Source of the DNA: Hymenobacter busanensis
GTDB taxonomy: Bacteria; Bacteroidota; Bacteroidia; Cytophagales; Hymenobacteraceae
Length of the DNA stretch: 64,000 bases
NCBI RefSeq assembly: GCF_008727865.1
Contig: NZ_VTWU01000001.1
Location: 682,001-746,000 of the forward strand
Reading direction: 5' to 3'
Below, in pieces: positions 51,457 through 60,468 of this stretch (within the stretch, counting starts at the first letter, position 1; the number at the start of each line of letters is the position of its first letter). Both the position numbers and the translations under genes were made by a program. Below the pieces are notes generated by a model. It was not told the DNA's origin. It worked only from the letters and a program-made list of their open reading frames with translations, and ran no database searches.

Positions 51457-52806
51457 TATCCGCAGGCTGTCGGCATGAATGAGCGGCGACGCCTGATAAC
51501 GGCCTTCGCGCGGGCCGTTTTCCAGGTTGAGCACGCCACGCGGGCAGGCGGTGCTGCACATACCGCAGCCCACGCAGGAGGCCCGGATTATTGGTTCCCC
51601 GCGCTGGGCATACTGCTTCACGTCGATGCCCATTTCGCACACGTTGGAGCAGTTGCCGCACGAAATGCACTGCCCGCCGTTGGTGCTGATGCGGAAGCGC
51701 GAAAAATGTTTTTGCAGCAAGCCCAGGTAGGCCGCCATGGGGCAGCCAAAGCGGCACCATACCCGGTTGCCCAGAATAGGGTAGAAGCCCACCCCAATGA
51801 CACCCGAAAACACCGAGCCGATGGCAAAGCCGTAGAAGCGGCCCAAGCCCTCGGCGGCGGGCTGCAAGGCCGGTACCCGGCCCGAAGCCGCCAGCCAGAG
51901 CAGCACAGTAACCAGCACAATCAGCCCCAGAATGGGGTAGATGAGGCGTACTTCCAAGCGCCAAGCGGCGCGGCTTTTGTCGGAGAGGTGACGGTACGGG
52001 TCGCCGGCGGTTTCGGCCAGGCCACCGCAGCCGCACACCCACGAGCAATACCAGCGTTTGCCGAAGAAATAAGTGAGAACGGGCGTGGCCACCAACGACA
52101 GTACCGCGCCCCAAAACACCATGAACACGCCCAGGGCCTGCCCATCACGCACCAGATACTCGACGGTGCCCGGGAACAGGTAGTCGTACTTCAGCGGCCA
52201 GAAGTAGCTGAAATAGAATTCCGGTTTTTGCAGGGCCAGCAGCAGCCCCGGCAGCAGCCACGCAAACCCTAGCTGGAAGAACACCACCGACGCCGTGCGC
52301 ACCAGGTGGTAGGGCGAATGGCGGTATTTGTAGCCCGCCCGTGCGCCCATCAGCAGCACGGCCAGCGAGTAGAAGGTGCCGTAGAGAAACCACTGGTCGG
52401 CGGGCTTGCGGCGCAGGGTTTGGCTCAGCCCTTCCAGCGGGCGAATAAGGTGCGTGAGGTACTCGGGCCACCAGTACAGCACCACGTAGAAGCCAGTGAG
52501 CAGCACACCGGTCAGCCATGCCACTGCGCCGCGGCTGGTACTGCCGCGCCACCACAGGTAATTTTGGTGCACGCCGGCGGGCCGCTGGCCGTATTTGTAG
52601 CGGCTCCAGCCAACGGTGCCCAAGCTCAGCAGCGCCAGGCCTACCCAAAACACGGTGTAGCCGGCCTCAGGCGCCGTGGTAAGGCCCGCCGCTGCCAGCG
52701 CTAACAGGCCCAGGGCCACAAACGTGAGCCACAACCGCTCCGGCCAATCGGTATCGGGCGGGGTTTGGGTGAGCGAAAGGCTGGAAGCAGGGGCGGCAGA
52801 AGCCAT
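51448..52806 (-). CDS. Membrane polyferredoxin, NapH/CcoG-like
   Basis: The protein has 452 residues from the ATG at 52806. About six membrane helices carry Cys motifs near WYCSWVCGCGG and VWCRFGCPM, followed by two 4Fe-4S ferredoxin motifs (QCISCGNCSNVCEMG and SCVGCGMCSTACPRG). It should pass electrons across or along the membrane. It is encoded last in a three-gene unit with a FAD oxidoreductase and a small membrane protein. No nitrate reductase or copper-handling gene is near, so NapH or CcoG function is not implied. Confidence 0.86.
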   Translation of the reverse strand: MASAAPASSLSLTQTPPDTDWPERLWLTFVALGLLALAAAGLTTAPEAGYTVFWVGLALLSLGTVGWSRYKYGQRPAGVHQNYLWWRGSTSRGAVAWLTGVLLTGFYVVLYWWPEYLTHLIRPLEGLSQTLRRKPADQWFLYGTFYSLAVLLMGARAGYKYRHSPYHLVRTASVVFFQLGFAWLLPGLLLALQKPEFYFSYFWPLKYDYLFPGTVEYLVRDGQALGVFMVFWGAVLSLVATPVLTYFFGKRWYCSWVCGCGGLAETAGDPYRHLSDKSRAAWRLEVRLIYPILGLIVLVTVLLWLAASGRVPALQPAAEGLGRFYGFAIGSVFSGVIGVGFYPILGNRVWCRFGCPMAAYLGLLQKHFSRFRISTNGGQCISCGNCSNVCEMGIDVKQYAQRGEPIIRASCVGCGMCSTACPRGVLNLENGPREGRYQASPLIHADSLRILG

Positions 52807-52850
52807 GACGGGAGCAGAAAAAACAGCCGGCGCACACCGCGCCAGCAGGG

Positions 52851-53081
52851 TTAATGATGGTGGTCTTCGTCGGGCTTGCCGAAGAGGTTGGTCAGCGAGC
52901 CAACCACGTACAGCGCCGTCCAGCACACGTAGAGCCAGTTGAAGCCGGCCGGGCGGCTATGGCCCAGCAGAACCAGAATCACGTGCGCGGCTGCGCTCAT
53001 AATCAGTCCGGTTACGGCAATGGTTTGCCACGAATTGAGGGCCGCCGGCACGTAAAGTTTGCGCAGATCGAGTTTGTCCAT
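52851..53081 (-). CDS. Small two-helix membrane protein of the redox cluster
   Basis: The 76-residue protein starts at the ATG at 53081 (MDKLDLRKLYVPAALNSWQT). Two membrane helices are followed by a short tail ending DEDHHH. I recognise no family. It lies between the FAD oxidoreductase (25-base gap) and the polyferredoxin (44-base gap) on the same strand, so it is likely part of the same complex. The terminal histidines could bind a metal. Confidence 0.7.
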   Translation of the reverse strand: MDKLDLRKLYVPAALNSWQTIAVTGLIMSAAAHVILVLLGHSRPAGFNWLYVCWTALYVVGSLTNLFGKPDEDHHH

Positions 53082-53106
53082 GACAGCAAGTACGGCAATG
53101 CCCACG

Positions 53107-54450
53107 TCAGCGGGCAAGCAGACGGCTGAGCAAGCCCTTGCGCCGCCGCAACGGCCCTACTCCCACGTCTGGAAACCGCTCCCGAAAAGCCGCGACAAAC
53201 TGCTCCTCATACTGCGGGAAAAACTCCGGGTCGAAATTGGCGGCCCCCAACTGCTCTACCACTTCCCGCACCGGCGTTTGGGCGCTCAGCCAAGCGGCGC
53301 AAGTGTCGTGGCGGAGGCGTACGCCCATGCTGTTAAAGCCCCGCACCGCGTAGGGAGGCGCCGCATCGAAGGCAATGCGCACAGCCTGGGCTCCGACGAA
53401 ACTTTCCCAGTAAAAGCTTTCCAGACCCGGCTCGGGTGCGGCGGGCACCCGGCCGTAGGTCTGGTATTCAAGGTCGAAGAACTTGGCTGAGTTGAACCAC
53501 ACGCCGCGGCGGTAGGCAGTGGGCTGGCCGCTGAGAGTATGCGCCACGGTTTCGCCCTGCATGCGGCCCGTGTACCACAGCTGCTCTATGGGCACTTCGC
53601 CGACGCCGGGCTGGCGGTGCTGGGCGCAGTCGCCGGCGGCGTATACCTCGGGCGCCGAGGTTTGCAGCAGCTCGTCTACCAATATTCCCCGGTCGGTTTC
53701 GATGCCCGCGGCGGCGGCCAACGTGGCGTTGGGCCTCACGCCCGTAGCCAAGCCCACCCACTCACACGCTATTTCTTCGCCGGTTCCCGTCACCACGCCC
53801 CGCACCCGGCCCTCGGCATCGCCCAAAATTTCGCGTAGCTCGGTAGCGTAGCGCACGTCCACCTGATGCAGCTCCAACTGCCGGTTAACCAAGCGGGCTT
53901 CTTCGGGCGGAAGCACCGAGCCCCAGTAATGGGCGTCGCGCACGAGCAGCGTGACGGCAATGCCCCGGCTGCGCAGCATTTCGGCCAGCTCGATGCCAAT
54001 GAGCCCGCCGCCCACCACCACTGCCTGCCGAATGTGGCGGGTGTCGCGCTCCATACTAGCTAAGTCGGGCAGGCCGTAGAGGCCCTGCACGCCGCGCAAT
54101 TCCTGGCCGGGCCAATCGACCACGCGGCCGACGGAGCCCGTGGCCAGCAACAACTTGTCGTAGGTCAGCACGGCGCCCGTACCAAGGTGCACTTCGCGGC
54201 GGGCCGTGTCGAGCGACGACGCAGTGGCCTGCACCAGTTCCAGGCAGTTTTCCGGCCAGTACCAGTCCTCGTACGGCTTGATGTCCTGCAGCCGCAAATG
54301 CCCCATGTACACGTACATAAGTGCCGTGCGGGCGTAGTGGTGGGCGCTTTCATCGGATACCAGCGTAATGCGGGCCTCCGGGCGCAGGTGTCGCACGGTT
54401 TGCGCGCAGGTAAGTCCGGTTATGCCGTTGCCAATGATGACCAGGTGCAT
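53107..54450 (-). CDS. FAD-dependent pyridine nucleotide-disulfide-type oxidoreductase
   Basis: The 447-residue protein has an N-terminal FAD motif (VIIGNGITGLTCA), a second nucleotide-binding motif for NAD(P)H (AVVVGGGLIGIELAEML) and the C-terminal FAD motif (EVYAAGDCAQHR). It resembles the NirB N-terminal region and rubredoxin or ferredoxin reductases. It has no Cys pair for disulfide chemistry in the usual place. As the first gene of the cluster it probably passes electrons from NAD(P)H to the polyferredoxin. The last 60 residues are extra and basic at the end. Confidence 0.85.
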   Translation of the reverse strand: MHLVIIGNGITGLTCAQTVRHLRPEARITLVSDESAHHYARTALMYVYMGHLRLQDIKPYEDWYWPENCLELVQATASSLDTARREVHLGTGAVLTYDKLLLATGSVGRVVDWPGQELRGVQGLYGLPDLASMERDTRHIRQAVVVGGGLIGIELAEMLRSRGIAVTLLVRDAHYWGSVLPPEEARLVNRQLELHQVDVRYATELREILGDAEGRVRGVVTGTGEEIACEWVGLATGVRPNATLAAAAGIETDRGILVDELLQTSAPEVYAAGDCAQHRQPGVGEVPIEQLWYTGRMQGETVAHTLSGQPTAYRRGVWFNSAKFFDLEYQTYGRVPAAPEPGLESFYWESFVGAQAVRIAFDAAPPYAVRGFNSMGVRLRHDTCAAWLSAQTPVREVVEQLGAANFDPEFFPQYEEQFVAAFRERFPDVGVGPLRRRKGLLSRLLAR

Positions 54451-54617
54451 GAAATTGCTATGAGAAATACGGCCGACTGAATACTGAGTCGGGCCGGGAC
54501 GCGTAGGAGGGATGGCGCGGGCGCGACTTTCCGGGTTCCGAAACTTTGCACATTTTTTGAGTAGTTGCTCAACTCGGCTCCAGATCCAGTACGTTTGGCG
54601 GCTCTACCTACTCCTGC

Positions 54618-55379
54618 ATGACCCATTTTGGATTTGCCCGCTCCTTTTGCCGGCTGATTTTTATTGCCCTGCTGGCCGCCTCGTCGGCTCTTACGCATCG
54701 CGCCACTGCCAAAGCCAGCGGGGCGGCACCCGGTTTTGCCGATCAGACCAGCGCGTTCCTGAAAAAATACGTGGCGGCCGACGGAACCGTAGGCTACGCG
54801 GCCATTCAGCGCAACCCGGCCGAACTCAAAGCCCTGCTGAAGCGCATCGAAACCTTCGAGGCCAAAAAAGCCCCGGCCGCCGAACGCAAGGCTTTCTACC
54901 TGAATGCCTACAACCTGCTCGTTATTGCGGCGGTGGTGGAGCGCTACCCCACGACGTCGGTCATGAAACTGCCCGGTTTTTTCGATACCCAGCGGCATAA
55001 AGTAGCAGGCGAAAACATGACCCTCAACGGTCTGGAAGCCAATAAGCTTATGCGCGCCTACAACGACCCGCGCGTGCATTTTGCCCTGGTGTGCGCCGCC
55101 AAAGGCTGCCCCAAGCTGACGCCCGAGGCCTACCGGGCCGAGCGCCTCGAAGACCAACTGACCGAGCGGGCCCGGCAGGTGTTGCGCGACCCGCAGTTCA
55201 TCCGCCGCGACGACGCGGCCGGCAAAGTGCTGCTCTCCGAAATCTTCAAGTGGTATGCCGGCGACTTCAAGGCCGCTGGCAAAACGGCGGTGGGCTACAT
55301 CAACCGGTTTCTGGCGCAGCCCATCCCGGCCAGCTACAAAGTCGATTATTACCCTTACGACTGGAGCCTGAACGAATAG
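54618..55379 (+). CDS. DUF547 secreted protein
   Basis: The 253-residue protein has a signal peptide (LIFIALLAASSALTHRATA) and a DUF547 domain with KAFYLNAYNLLVIAAVV, RVHFALVCAAKGCPKL and YINRFLAQPIPASYKVDYYPYDWSLNE, all typical. The conserved Cys in CAAKGCP is shared by the family. The family is widespread in bacteria and plants with no proven function. A weak AAACTTTG box lies 70 bases upstream. It is divergent from the FAD oxidoreductase gene. Confidence 0.85.
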   Translation: MTHFGFARSFCRLIFIALLAASSALTHRATAKASGAAPGFADQTSAFLKKYVAADGTVGYAAIQRNPAELKALLKRIETFEAKKAPAAERKAFYLNAYNLLVIAAVVERYPTTSVMKLPGFFDTQRHKVAGENMTLNGLEANKLMRAYNDPRVHFALVCAAKGCPKLTPEAYRAERLEDQLTERARQVLRDPQFIRRDDAAGKVLLSEIFKWYAGDFKAAGKTAVGYINRFLAQPIPASYKVDYYPYDWSLNE

Positions 55380-55440
55380 CGCCTTCACAACGCACCATCG
55401 AAGGCTTGCGTAGGTACTCCGACTACTAATCTGTACCACC

Positions 55441-55845
55441 ATGGCCACTCCCCTCAACCTGAATACCGAAGGTACCACCAACGACGAGAACGAACGCATC
55501 AAGCGCGACCAAAAAGGCCCGAAGCGCGACGAGCAACAGGAACAGGAGCGCGACTTCCAGCAAATCGTCAACAACAATACCGACGTCGACAAAGACCCCA
55601 CGGCCTACCGCAGCGCGGGGGCGCACGGCTACAGCCAGCGCGCCGGGCAGAAAGACGACCTGCGCAACCTGCGCATCACCGGTGACGAAACCACCCCGCA
55701 GGGCGGCAACTCGCAAAGCACAGCCGGGCAAGGCGCTGGTTTCGAGAACGAAGGCAGCTACGAAAAAGACATGGACCTACGTACCCGCGAACAAAAGTTT
55801 GGCGAGGCGGCCCCAAGCGGCGAGCCGAAAACGCCGCGTGATTAA
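55441..55845 (+). CDS. Small hydrophilic, probably disordered protein
   Basis: The 134-residue protein has no hydrophobic stretch, no Cys and no Trp, and is rich in Gln, Asp, Glu, Arg, Gly and Asn (RIKRDQKGPKRDEQQEQERD). It looks like a hydrophilin or general-stress protein. I recognise no domain. The start ATG is 61 bases after the DUF547 stop, and a strong terminator follows it. A stress-protection role is inferred from composition only. Confidence 0.65.
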   Translation: MATPLNLNTEGTTNDENERIKRDQKGPKRDEQQEQERDFQQIVNNNTDVDKDPTAYRSAGAHGYSQRAGQKDDLRNLRITGDETTPQGGNSQSTAGQGAGFENEGSYEKDMDLRTREQKFGEAAPSGEPKTPRD

Positions 55846-55853
55846 CTGCCTGT

Positions 55854-55905
55854 AATTCACAAAAAAGCCCCGGTTCTGCCCTGAGCCGGGGCTTTTTTGT
55901 GAATT
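55854..55905. terminator. Strong terminator after the hydrophilic protein gene
   Basis: A 20-base perfect stem (55854-55873 with 55886-55905) includes AAAAAAGCCCCGG and its complement. The T-run is within the stem, as in many bidirectional terminators. Confidence 0.85.
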
Positions 55906-56025
55906 TATTTCTGGACTCGTTGGAGGCTGTAGCACTAAACCGATATATTTAGGGACCAGACAGAGCGGGCCAAGCTGTAATCAACCCCAAACGGGTTCAT
56001 TTGGCTTCTCTAGTCCGCGTCTTTC

Positions 56026-56033
56026 CCCACCTT
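56026..56033 (+). promoter_or_regulatory. Probable -7 box for the carboxypeptidase-regulatory-like gene
   Basis: CACCTTTG differs from TAnnTTTG by one base and lies 23 bases before the ATG at 56057. Confidence 0.4.
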
Positions 56034-56056
56034 TGCCCATTTACCACCCCGCGCTT

Positions 56057-56749
56057 ATGAGTGCTGATTACGAACCCACTAACACCGACGAACAACTGCA
56101 CGACGAAGAAGAGTCGCTTGATTCGGGCAACCGCAAACTGGCTATTATTGCCGGCGCAGTCCTGCTGCTTGGAGGCTTGGCGTTTGCGTTTGCTCCCGCC
56201 GAAAACCGCCAGCGCATTGCCAACGGCCAAATGCCCACGTTTGAGTTGATGGAAGCCAACGTGGTGGGCACCCGCGAGGCAGAAGAAGAGCCGACCGCGA
56301 CGGAAACGCCTGCGCAGGCCACAGCGTCGGCGGCTACGCCCGTGGCGCAGCCGGTTGCCGTGCGCCCCGCGCCGCGCACTACCCGCCCCGCCCCGGTCGA
56401 CAATGCCCAGCCGAGCACCCCCGAAGTTGCTGCTGCTCCTGCGCCCGAGCCTGTGGCTGCCGCCCCGGCACCAGCCGTGGAGGAGGCCCCGCGCAACGTA
56501 ACCATGTCCGGGCGCGTGCTCGACGAAAACGGCAAGCCCCTGGCCGGCGCCACAATATTTGTGAAAGGCACTCGCAAGTTTGCCAGCACCGACCAAAACG
56601 GTAACTACTCAGTAGAAGTACCTGCCGGCGAAAACAGCCTCGTGTACGGCTACGGCGGCTACGAAGACCAGGAAGTACGTGCCCGCAGCGGCCAACCTTC
56701 CAACGTTACGCTGATTCCCAGCGAAACCGGCCGCCGCCGGAAGCGCTAA
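56057..56749 (+). CDS. Membrane-anchored protein with a carboxypeptidase regulatory-like domain
   Basis: The protein has 230 residues from the ATG at 56057. An acidic N-terminus precedes one membrane helix (about residues 29-45, LAIIAGAVLLLGGLAFAF), then an Ala/Pro-rich spacer of about 90 residues. A C-terminal beta-sandwich of the CarboxypepD_reg-like type (about 150-215) has VTMSGRVLDENGKPLAGATIFVKG and DQNGNYSVEVPAG. Such domains sit at the N-terminus of SusC/TonB-dependent receptors; here the domain is alone on a stalk. Function is unknown. Confidence 0.78.
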   Translation: MSADYEPTNTDEQLHDEEESLDSGNRKLAIIAGAVLLLGGLAFAFAPAENRQRIANGQMPTFELMEANVVGTREAEEEPTATETPAQATASAATPVAQPVAVRPAPRTTRPAPVDNAQPSTPEVAAAPAPEPVAAAPAPAVEEAPRNVTMSGRVLDENGKPLAGATIFVKGTRKFASTDQNGNYSVEVPAGENSLVYGYGGYEDQEVRARSGQPSNVTLIPSETGRRRKR

Positions 56750-56760
56750 GCTTCGAAACC

Positions 56761-56817
56761 AATAGCAAAGTAAACGGCCGCCCTTACGTTGGTAAGGGCG
56801 GCCGTTTGCTTTGCTAT
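56761..56817. terminator. Long palindromic terminator
   Basis: A 26- to 27-base stem with one G-U pair closes a GTTG loop (56761-56787 with 56791-56817). It lies between convergent genes and can serve both. Confidence 0.85.
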
Positions 56818-56838
56818 TGACAACAGATTCGACTCCGA

Positions 56839-58317
56839 CTATCCCGCAGGCGTGCGGTTGGCGAAACGGTTGCGAAACACCCAGAACACCGGCACACCCA
56901 GCGCCACCAGCAGCAGGCCGTAACGCGAATACTCGGCCGTATCGGGCGCGATGAGGAGAATGATGCAGAAGATGGAAGCCAGCAGCACGTAGATGCCCGG
57001 CACCAGCGGGTAGCCCCAAGCCCGGTAGGGGCGCGATGCCGTGGGTCGGGTGCGGCGTAGCACGAAAATGCCCACGATGGTGACGACGTAAAACAGGATT
57101 ACCGAGAACATTACGTAGTTAAGCAGTTGCCCGTAGGAACCACTCAGGCAGAGCAAGCTGGCCCACAGGCACTGCAGCCACAAGGCCCGCGCCGGCACCC
57201 CGGCCGCGTTCAGGCGGGCTAGACCGGGGAAAAACAGGCCGTCTTTGGCCATGGCGAAGTAGGCGCGTGCCCCGCTGAGGATGATGCCGTTGTTGGCACC
57301 GAACGTGCTAAGCATGATCAGCACGGCCATAACCACGGCCCCAACTGGGCCCAGCACGTGTTCGGCCACGGCCGTTGCCACCCGGTCGTCGGTGGCGTAC
57401 TGGATGCCGCGGCCGGCAATGGTGGTGGCCTCGGGCGAACCTACCAGCGGCAGGGCTAGCAGGTACACCACGTTCACCAGAATGTAGAGCGCCGTCACGA
57501 TGGCCGTGCCGGTGGCCATGCTGCGCACCAGCGTCCGCTCCGGATTCACGATTTCCTCGCCCGCAAAGCCGATGTTGTTCCAGGAGTCGGAGGAAAACAG
57601 GGAGCCGGTCATGGCCATGCCGATGGCAACCACAAGGCCCGAAATGCTCAGGGGCAGGGGTGCGGCGGAGGCGCCCGGAGCCGGGTAGCGCACGGCCGTC
57701 CACATATCGGTAAAGTTGGCTTGCACGGCTTCGGCGTTCAGGCCCAACACCAATCCGCCGATGATGAGCAGTGCCAGAGCAATGAGCTTGGTAGAGCCCA
57801 ATACGTTCTGAATAAGTTTGCCAGTGCGCACGCCACGGGCGTTGAGCGCCGTAATGGCCACGATGAGAATAATGGCCAGCAGCTGCACGCTGCTGAAAGC
57901 AAACGGCCCGAGCTGAAACAGCACGTTTTTGACGCTGAACCAAGGCACGAGCACGCCGGTAAACTTGGCAAAAGCCACGGCCACGGCGGCAATTACGCCG
58001 GTCTGGATGACCAGAAAGAGCGTCCAGCCATACAGGAACGCAGTGAGCTTGCCGAAAGCTTCCCGCAGATACACGTACTGCCCGCCCACTTTGGGAAACA
58101 TCGACGCCAGCTCGCCATAGCTCACGGCCCCGGCCAGCGTGATGACGCCGGTGAGCAGCCACACCACCAGCAGCCAGCCGCTGGAGCCTACCTGCCGGGA
58201 AATGTCGGCCGAGACGATGAAGATACCGGAGCCAATCATGCTGCCGGTCACAATCATAATGGCGTCGAAAAGAGTAATGGCGCGTTGAAAATGGCCTTGA
58301 GGTTGTGGGTCGCTCAT
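56839..58317 (-). CDS. Amino acid permease, APC family
   Basis: The protein has 492 residues from the ATG at 58317. It has twelve predicted membrane helices. Helix 1 carries VTGSMIGSGIFIVSADISR, the conserved G-S/A-G substrate-binding motif, and ELASMFPKVGGQYVYLREAFG follows as in the LAT/YfnA-like group. It should bring in an amino acid by exchange or with protons. Which one cannot be said. It is probably its own transcript. Confidence 0.9.
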   Translation of the reverse strand: MSDPQPQGHFQRAITLFDAIMIVTGSMIGSGIFIVSADISRQVGSSGWLLVVWLLTGVITLAGAVSYGELASMFPKVGGQYVYLREAFGKLTAFLYGWTLFLVIQTGVIAAVAVAFAKFTGVLVPWFSVKNVLFQLGPFAFSSVQLLAIILIVAITALNARGVRTGKLIQNVLGSTKLIALALLIIGGLVLGLNAEAVQANFTDMWTAVRYPAPGASAAPLPLSISGLVVAIGMAMTGSLFSSDSWNNIGFAGEEIVNPERTLVRSMATGTAIVTALYILVNVVYLLALPLVGSPEATTIAGRGIQYATDDRVATAVAEHVLGPVGAVVMAVLIMLSTFGANNGIILSGARAYFAMAKDGLFFPGLARLNAAGVPARALWLQCLWASLLCLSGSYGQLLNYVMFSVILFYVVTIVGIFVLRRTRPTASRPYRAWGYPLVPGIYVLLASIFCIILLIAPDTAEYSRYGLLLVALGVPVFWVFRNRFANRTPAG

Positions 58318-58377
58318 GCGGGCAGGGTAGGATTTTAGCCCGGAAGATAGATGTTTGCCCAGGAACTGAATCAATAA

Positions 58378-58406
58378 AAAAAGCTCATCGAATGGATGAG
58401 CTTTTT
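58378..58406 (-). terminator. Terminator downstream of the lipoprotein at 58470
   Basis: A 12-base stem AAAAAGCTCATC/GATGAGCTTTTT (58378-58389, 58395-58406) closes a GAATG loop. On the minus strand the T-rich arm follows the 58470-59018 gene. Confidence 0.8.
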
Positions 58407-58469
58407 GCGAGGGGCAATAGTGAATCGGCTGTCGAATTGCTGGAATCTGAAAACGGCCGGTTGATGCGG

Positions 58470-59018
58470 TCAGAATTCACTCCGGTCGTACCAGCTTTTC
58501 ATGCGCCAGGGGTCGTTGCGGTTTTTGCGCACCAGCACCAGGCGTGCCGTGCCGGTGCCGTCGTAGCGGGTGTTGTCGCGCTGCTCGATGCTGAGCGAGA
58601 AGCCGCGCTCCACGTAGGCCAGGGTATCGGAGTAGGCCGTGTCGGAAGTGGGCAGGTACTGCGTCCACTGCAGGTTGGCCGTGCGGGCCGCGCGAAAGAG
58701 TTTGTAGGTGGTGGTGGCATCCACGTCGCGGTTCCAGCTGCGGTCGGCGTTGGCGGCAAAGTCGCGGTAAGTAAACTGGAAGCGCGGCGTGAGCAGCTGG
58801 CCATAGAGCGTTGAGTCGCGCAACTGGTAGGCCGCCCGAAAACGGTCGAAGAAACCGCGCACCGTGGCCGGGTTGCCCAGCAGCTGGTTGGCGTCGGTAA
58901 TTTCGTCGTCGATGGCCGGGGCAAAGGGGTTACAGGAGGCCATCAGCAGCGTCGTGCCTACTACCGGAACCAGCCGGGAAAGCAGATGAGCAGCATACAA
59001 GCGGGGCTTCTGACGCAC
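58470..59018 (-). CDS. NTF2-like lipoprotein of unknown function (copy 1)
   Basis: The 182-residue protein starts at a GTG. It has a lipoprotein signal (LLMASCNP, lipobox MASC). The mature part (about 45-182) shows an alpha helix rich in aromatic residues (VRGFFDRFRAAYQLRDST) followed by beta strands and an RKNRNDPWRMKSWYD end, the pattern of NTF2-like or DUF4440-type cones. The next gene upstream encodes a similar lipoprotein. Function is unknown. Confidence 0.65.
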   Translation of the reverse strand: MRQKPRLYAAHLLSRLVPVVGTTLLMASCNPFAPAIDDEITDANQLLGNPATVRGFFDRFRAAYQLRDSTLYGQLLTPRFQFTYRDFAANADRSWNRDVDATTTYKLFRAARTANLQWTQYLPTSDTAYSDTLAYVERGFSLSIEQRDNTRYDGTGTARLVLVRKNRNDPWRMKSWYDRSEF

Positions 59019-59151
59019 GAAACAGCAGTTAGTGAGAAGGAAAAGTACGCAACGGCATGAGCTTGCGCAACATTAGCCGGCGACAATATTGCAGCTATTC
59101 ATCCGCCGCGGTTTCACAACGCGCCCCGTGGGCCTGCTGTTTTGCGGGCAG

Positions 59152-59730
59152 TTAGTTTCGGATGAAATATTTTTTCGCCTCCGTCCACACCGGCTTGCCC
59201 GAGGTGGCCAGGTCTCGCCAGGCGGCTACCTGCCACTCGTTGTTGCGCCGGCGCAGTAGCAGTCGAATGTTGCCTTCGAGCACCTTGTAGCGAAACGCGG
59301 TGTCCTGCTGGGCCAGCGTGAGCTGGTACTGCGCCGACACCTCGGCCGAGTCGGTGGTGAACAGCTGGTCGCGGCGGGCGGTGAGCAGCAGCTGGTTTTG
59401 GCCGGCGCCCGGCGAGTGGCGCTTCAGGCTGTTGAAGTAATCCAGCTCTTCACGCACGCCCCAGTTGGCAAACAGTGCGGCGCTGGTCGAGCCGGCCGCG
59501 GCCGGATCGGGGTAGAAGCGGTATTGCGGGGCAAAGCACCGTTCGTAATTGGCGGGGTTCATGCGCTGCACCGCCGTTACAAAGTTGGTGATGAGCACAT
59601 CGACGCTGGTGGGCTGCACCCACTCGCCGGGCGCCCCGGCCGGTTCCGGTTCGCGCAAATCGAAGCAGCCCGTGAGCGTGCCCGGCAAGGCACCCAGCAG
59701 CATACAGCGGAAGAAAAGGCGGCGGAGCAT
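59152..59730 (-). CDS. NTF2-like lipoprotein of unknown function (copy 2)
   Basis: The protein has 192 residues from the ATG at 59730. It has a lipoprotein signal (GTLTGCFD, lipobox LTGC). The helix VLITNFVTAVQRMNPANYERCF and the end LLRRRNNEWQVAAWRDL parallel the neighbouring lipoprotein in order and spacing, though overall identity is low. The two are tandem on the same strand, 133 bases apart, and may be an old duplication. Confidence 0.65.
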   Translation of the reverse strand: MLRRLFFRCMLLGALPGTLTGCFDLREPEPAGAPGEWVQPTSVDVLITNFVTAVQRMNPANYERCFAPQYRFYPDPAAAGSTSAALFANWGVREELDYFNSLKRHSPGAGQNQLLLTARRDQLFTTDSAEVSAQYQLTLAQQDTAFRYKVLEGNIRLLLRRRNNEWQVAAWRDLATSGKPVWTEAKKYFIRN

Positions 59731-59809
59731 CGGGCAGGAATTCGCTTATCTTTCCGAAGATACAAGACGGCGCCGTAGCCACTGCCGGCGTCTTATCTTT
59801 TGCAACCGC

Positions 59810-60454
59810 TTGAAGCGCCACCTGGGTTTTCTGCTGCTGATTTGGAGCCTGTCGATTGGCTGGGTACACGGGCAGCGCCGCGCCATAGCCGCGCCGGTGC
59901 GACCCCGGCTGCCGGCGCGCAGCCTGCACTGCACCCTGGAGGCCATTACCCCCGATTACCTGGCGTACGAGCCCGTGGTGCTGCGGGTGCGCATTCACAA
60001 CCGCGCCGATTCGACCCTGACGCTAATCAGTGCCTTGCCCGGCTCCGAGGCCCGGCGCAGCCCGCGGGCTACGTTTTATGTATCGGTAATAGCTCTCGAC
60101 GGCCCCAAACCCCAACCGGCTCTGGCCGGGGCCGAATTCAGCGGCATTGCGCCGGCCGACTTCGTACTGCTGGGGCCGGGGCAAAGCTTCAACCCGCTGG
60201 AGCGTATGACGCGCTTCCCAATGGCGGCTCCATTGGTGTATCCCACGCTGCCGCCGGGGGTGTATGACATTCACTTTCTGTACTCCACCAACGAGCCGGA
60301 CCCGGCGAAGTGGGGGCTGCCCACTGCACCACGCACAGCGCTCCACGACAGCGCGGCCGTGCGCCTGCAGCGCGTGCCGCGCGTGTTTCTGACCAGCAAC
60401 ACCGTGCGGGTGGTGGTGCGGGCGCAGCCAACCGGGAACCTTGCGCGGCCGTAG
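59810..60454 (+). CDS. Secreted protein, probable immunoglobulin-like fold
   Basis: The protein has 214 residues from a TTG at 59810 (MKRHLGFLLLIWSLSIGWVHGQ, a good signal peptide); no ATG fits. A TATCTTTT box lies just upstream, leaving a very short leader. The mature part reads like a beta-sandwich (YEPVVLRVRIHNRADSTLTL, PPGVYDIHFLYSTNE), as in periplasmic or surface proteins. No family is recognised. It is followed after 62 bases by the 920-residue gene. Confidence 0.6.
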   Translation: MKRHLGFLLLIWSLSIGWVHGQRRAIAAPVRPRLPARSLHCTLEAITPDYLAYEPVVLRVRIHNRADSTLTLISALPGSEARRSPRATFYVSVIALDGPKPQPALAGAEFSGIAPADFVLLGPGQSFNPLERMTRFPMAAPLVYPTLPPGVYDIHFLYSTNEPDPAKWGLPTAPRTALHDSAAVRLQRVPRVFLTSNTVRVVVRAQPTGNLARP

Positions 60455-60468
60455 CCCGAATAGCTGGC

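Noticed and set aside
51448-52806. Assignment of the polyferredoxin as NapH or CcoG
   Set aside because: No nitrate reductase, cytochrome oxidase or copper genes are near, and the context is a FAD oxidoreductase cluster.
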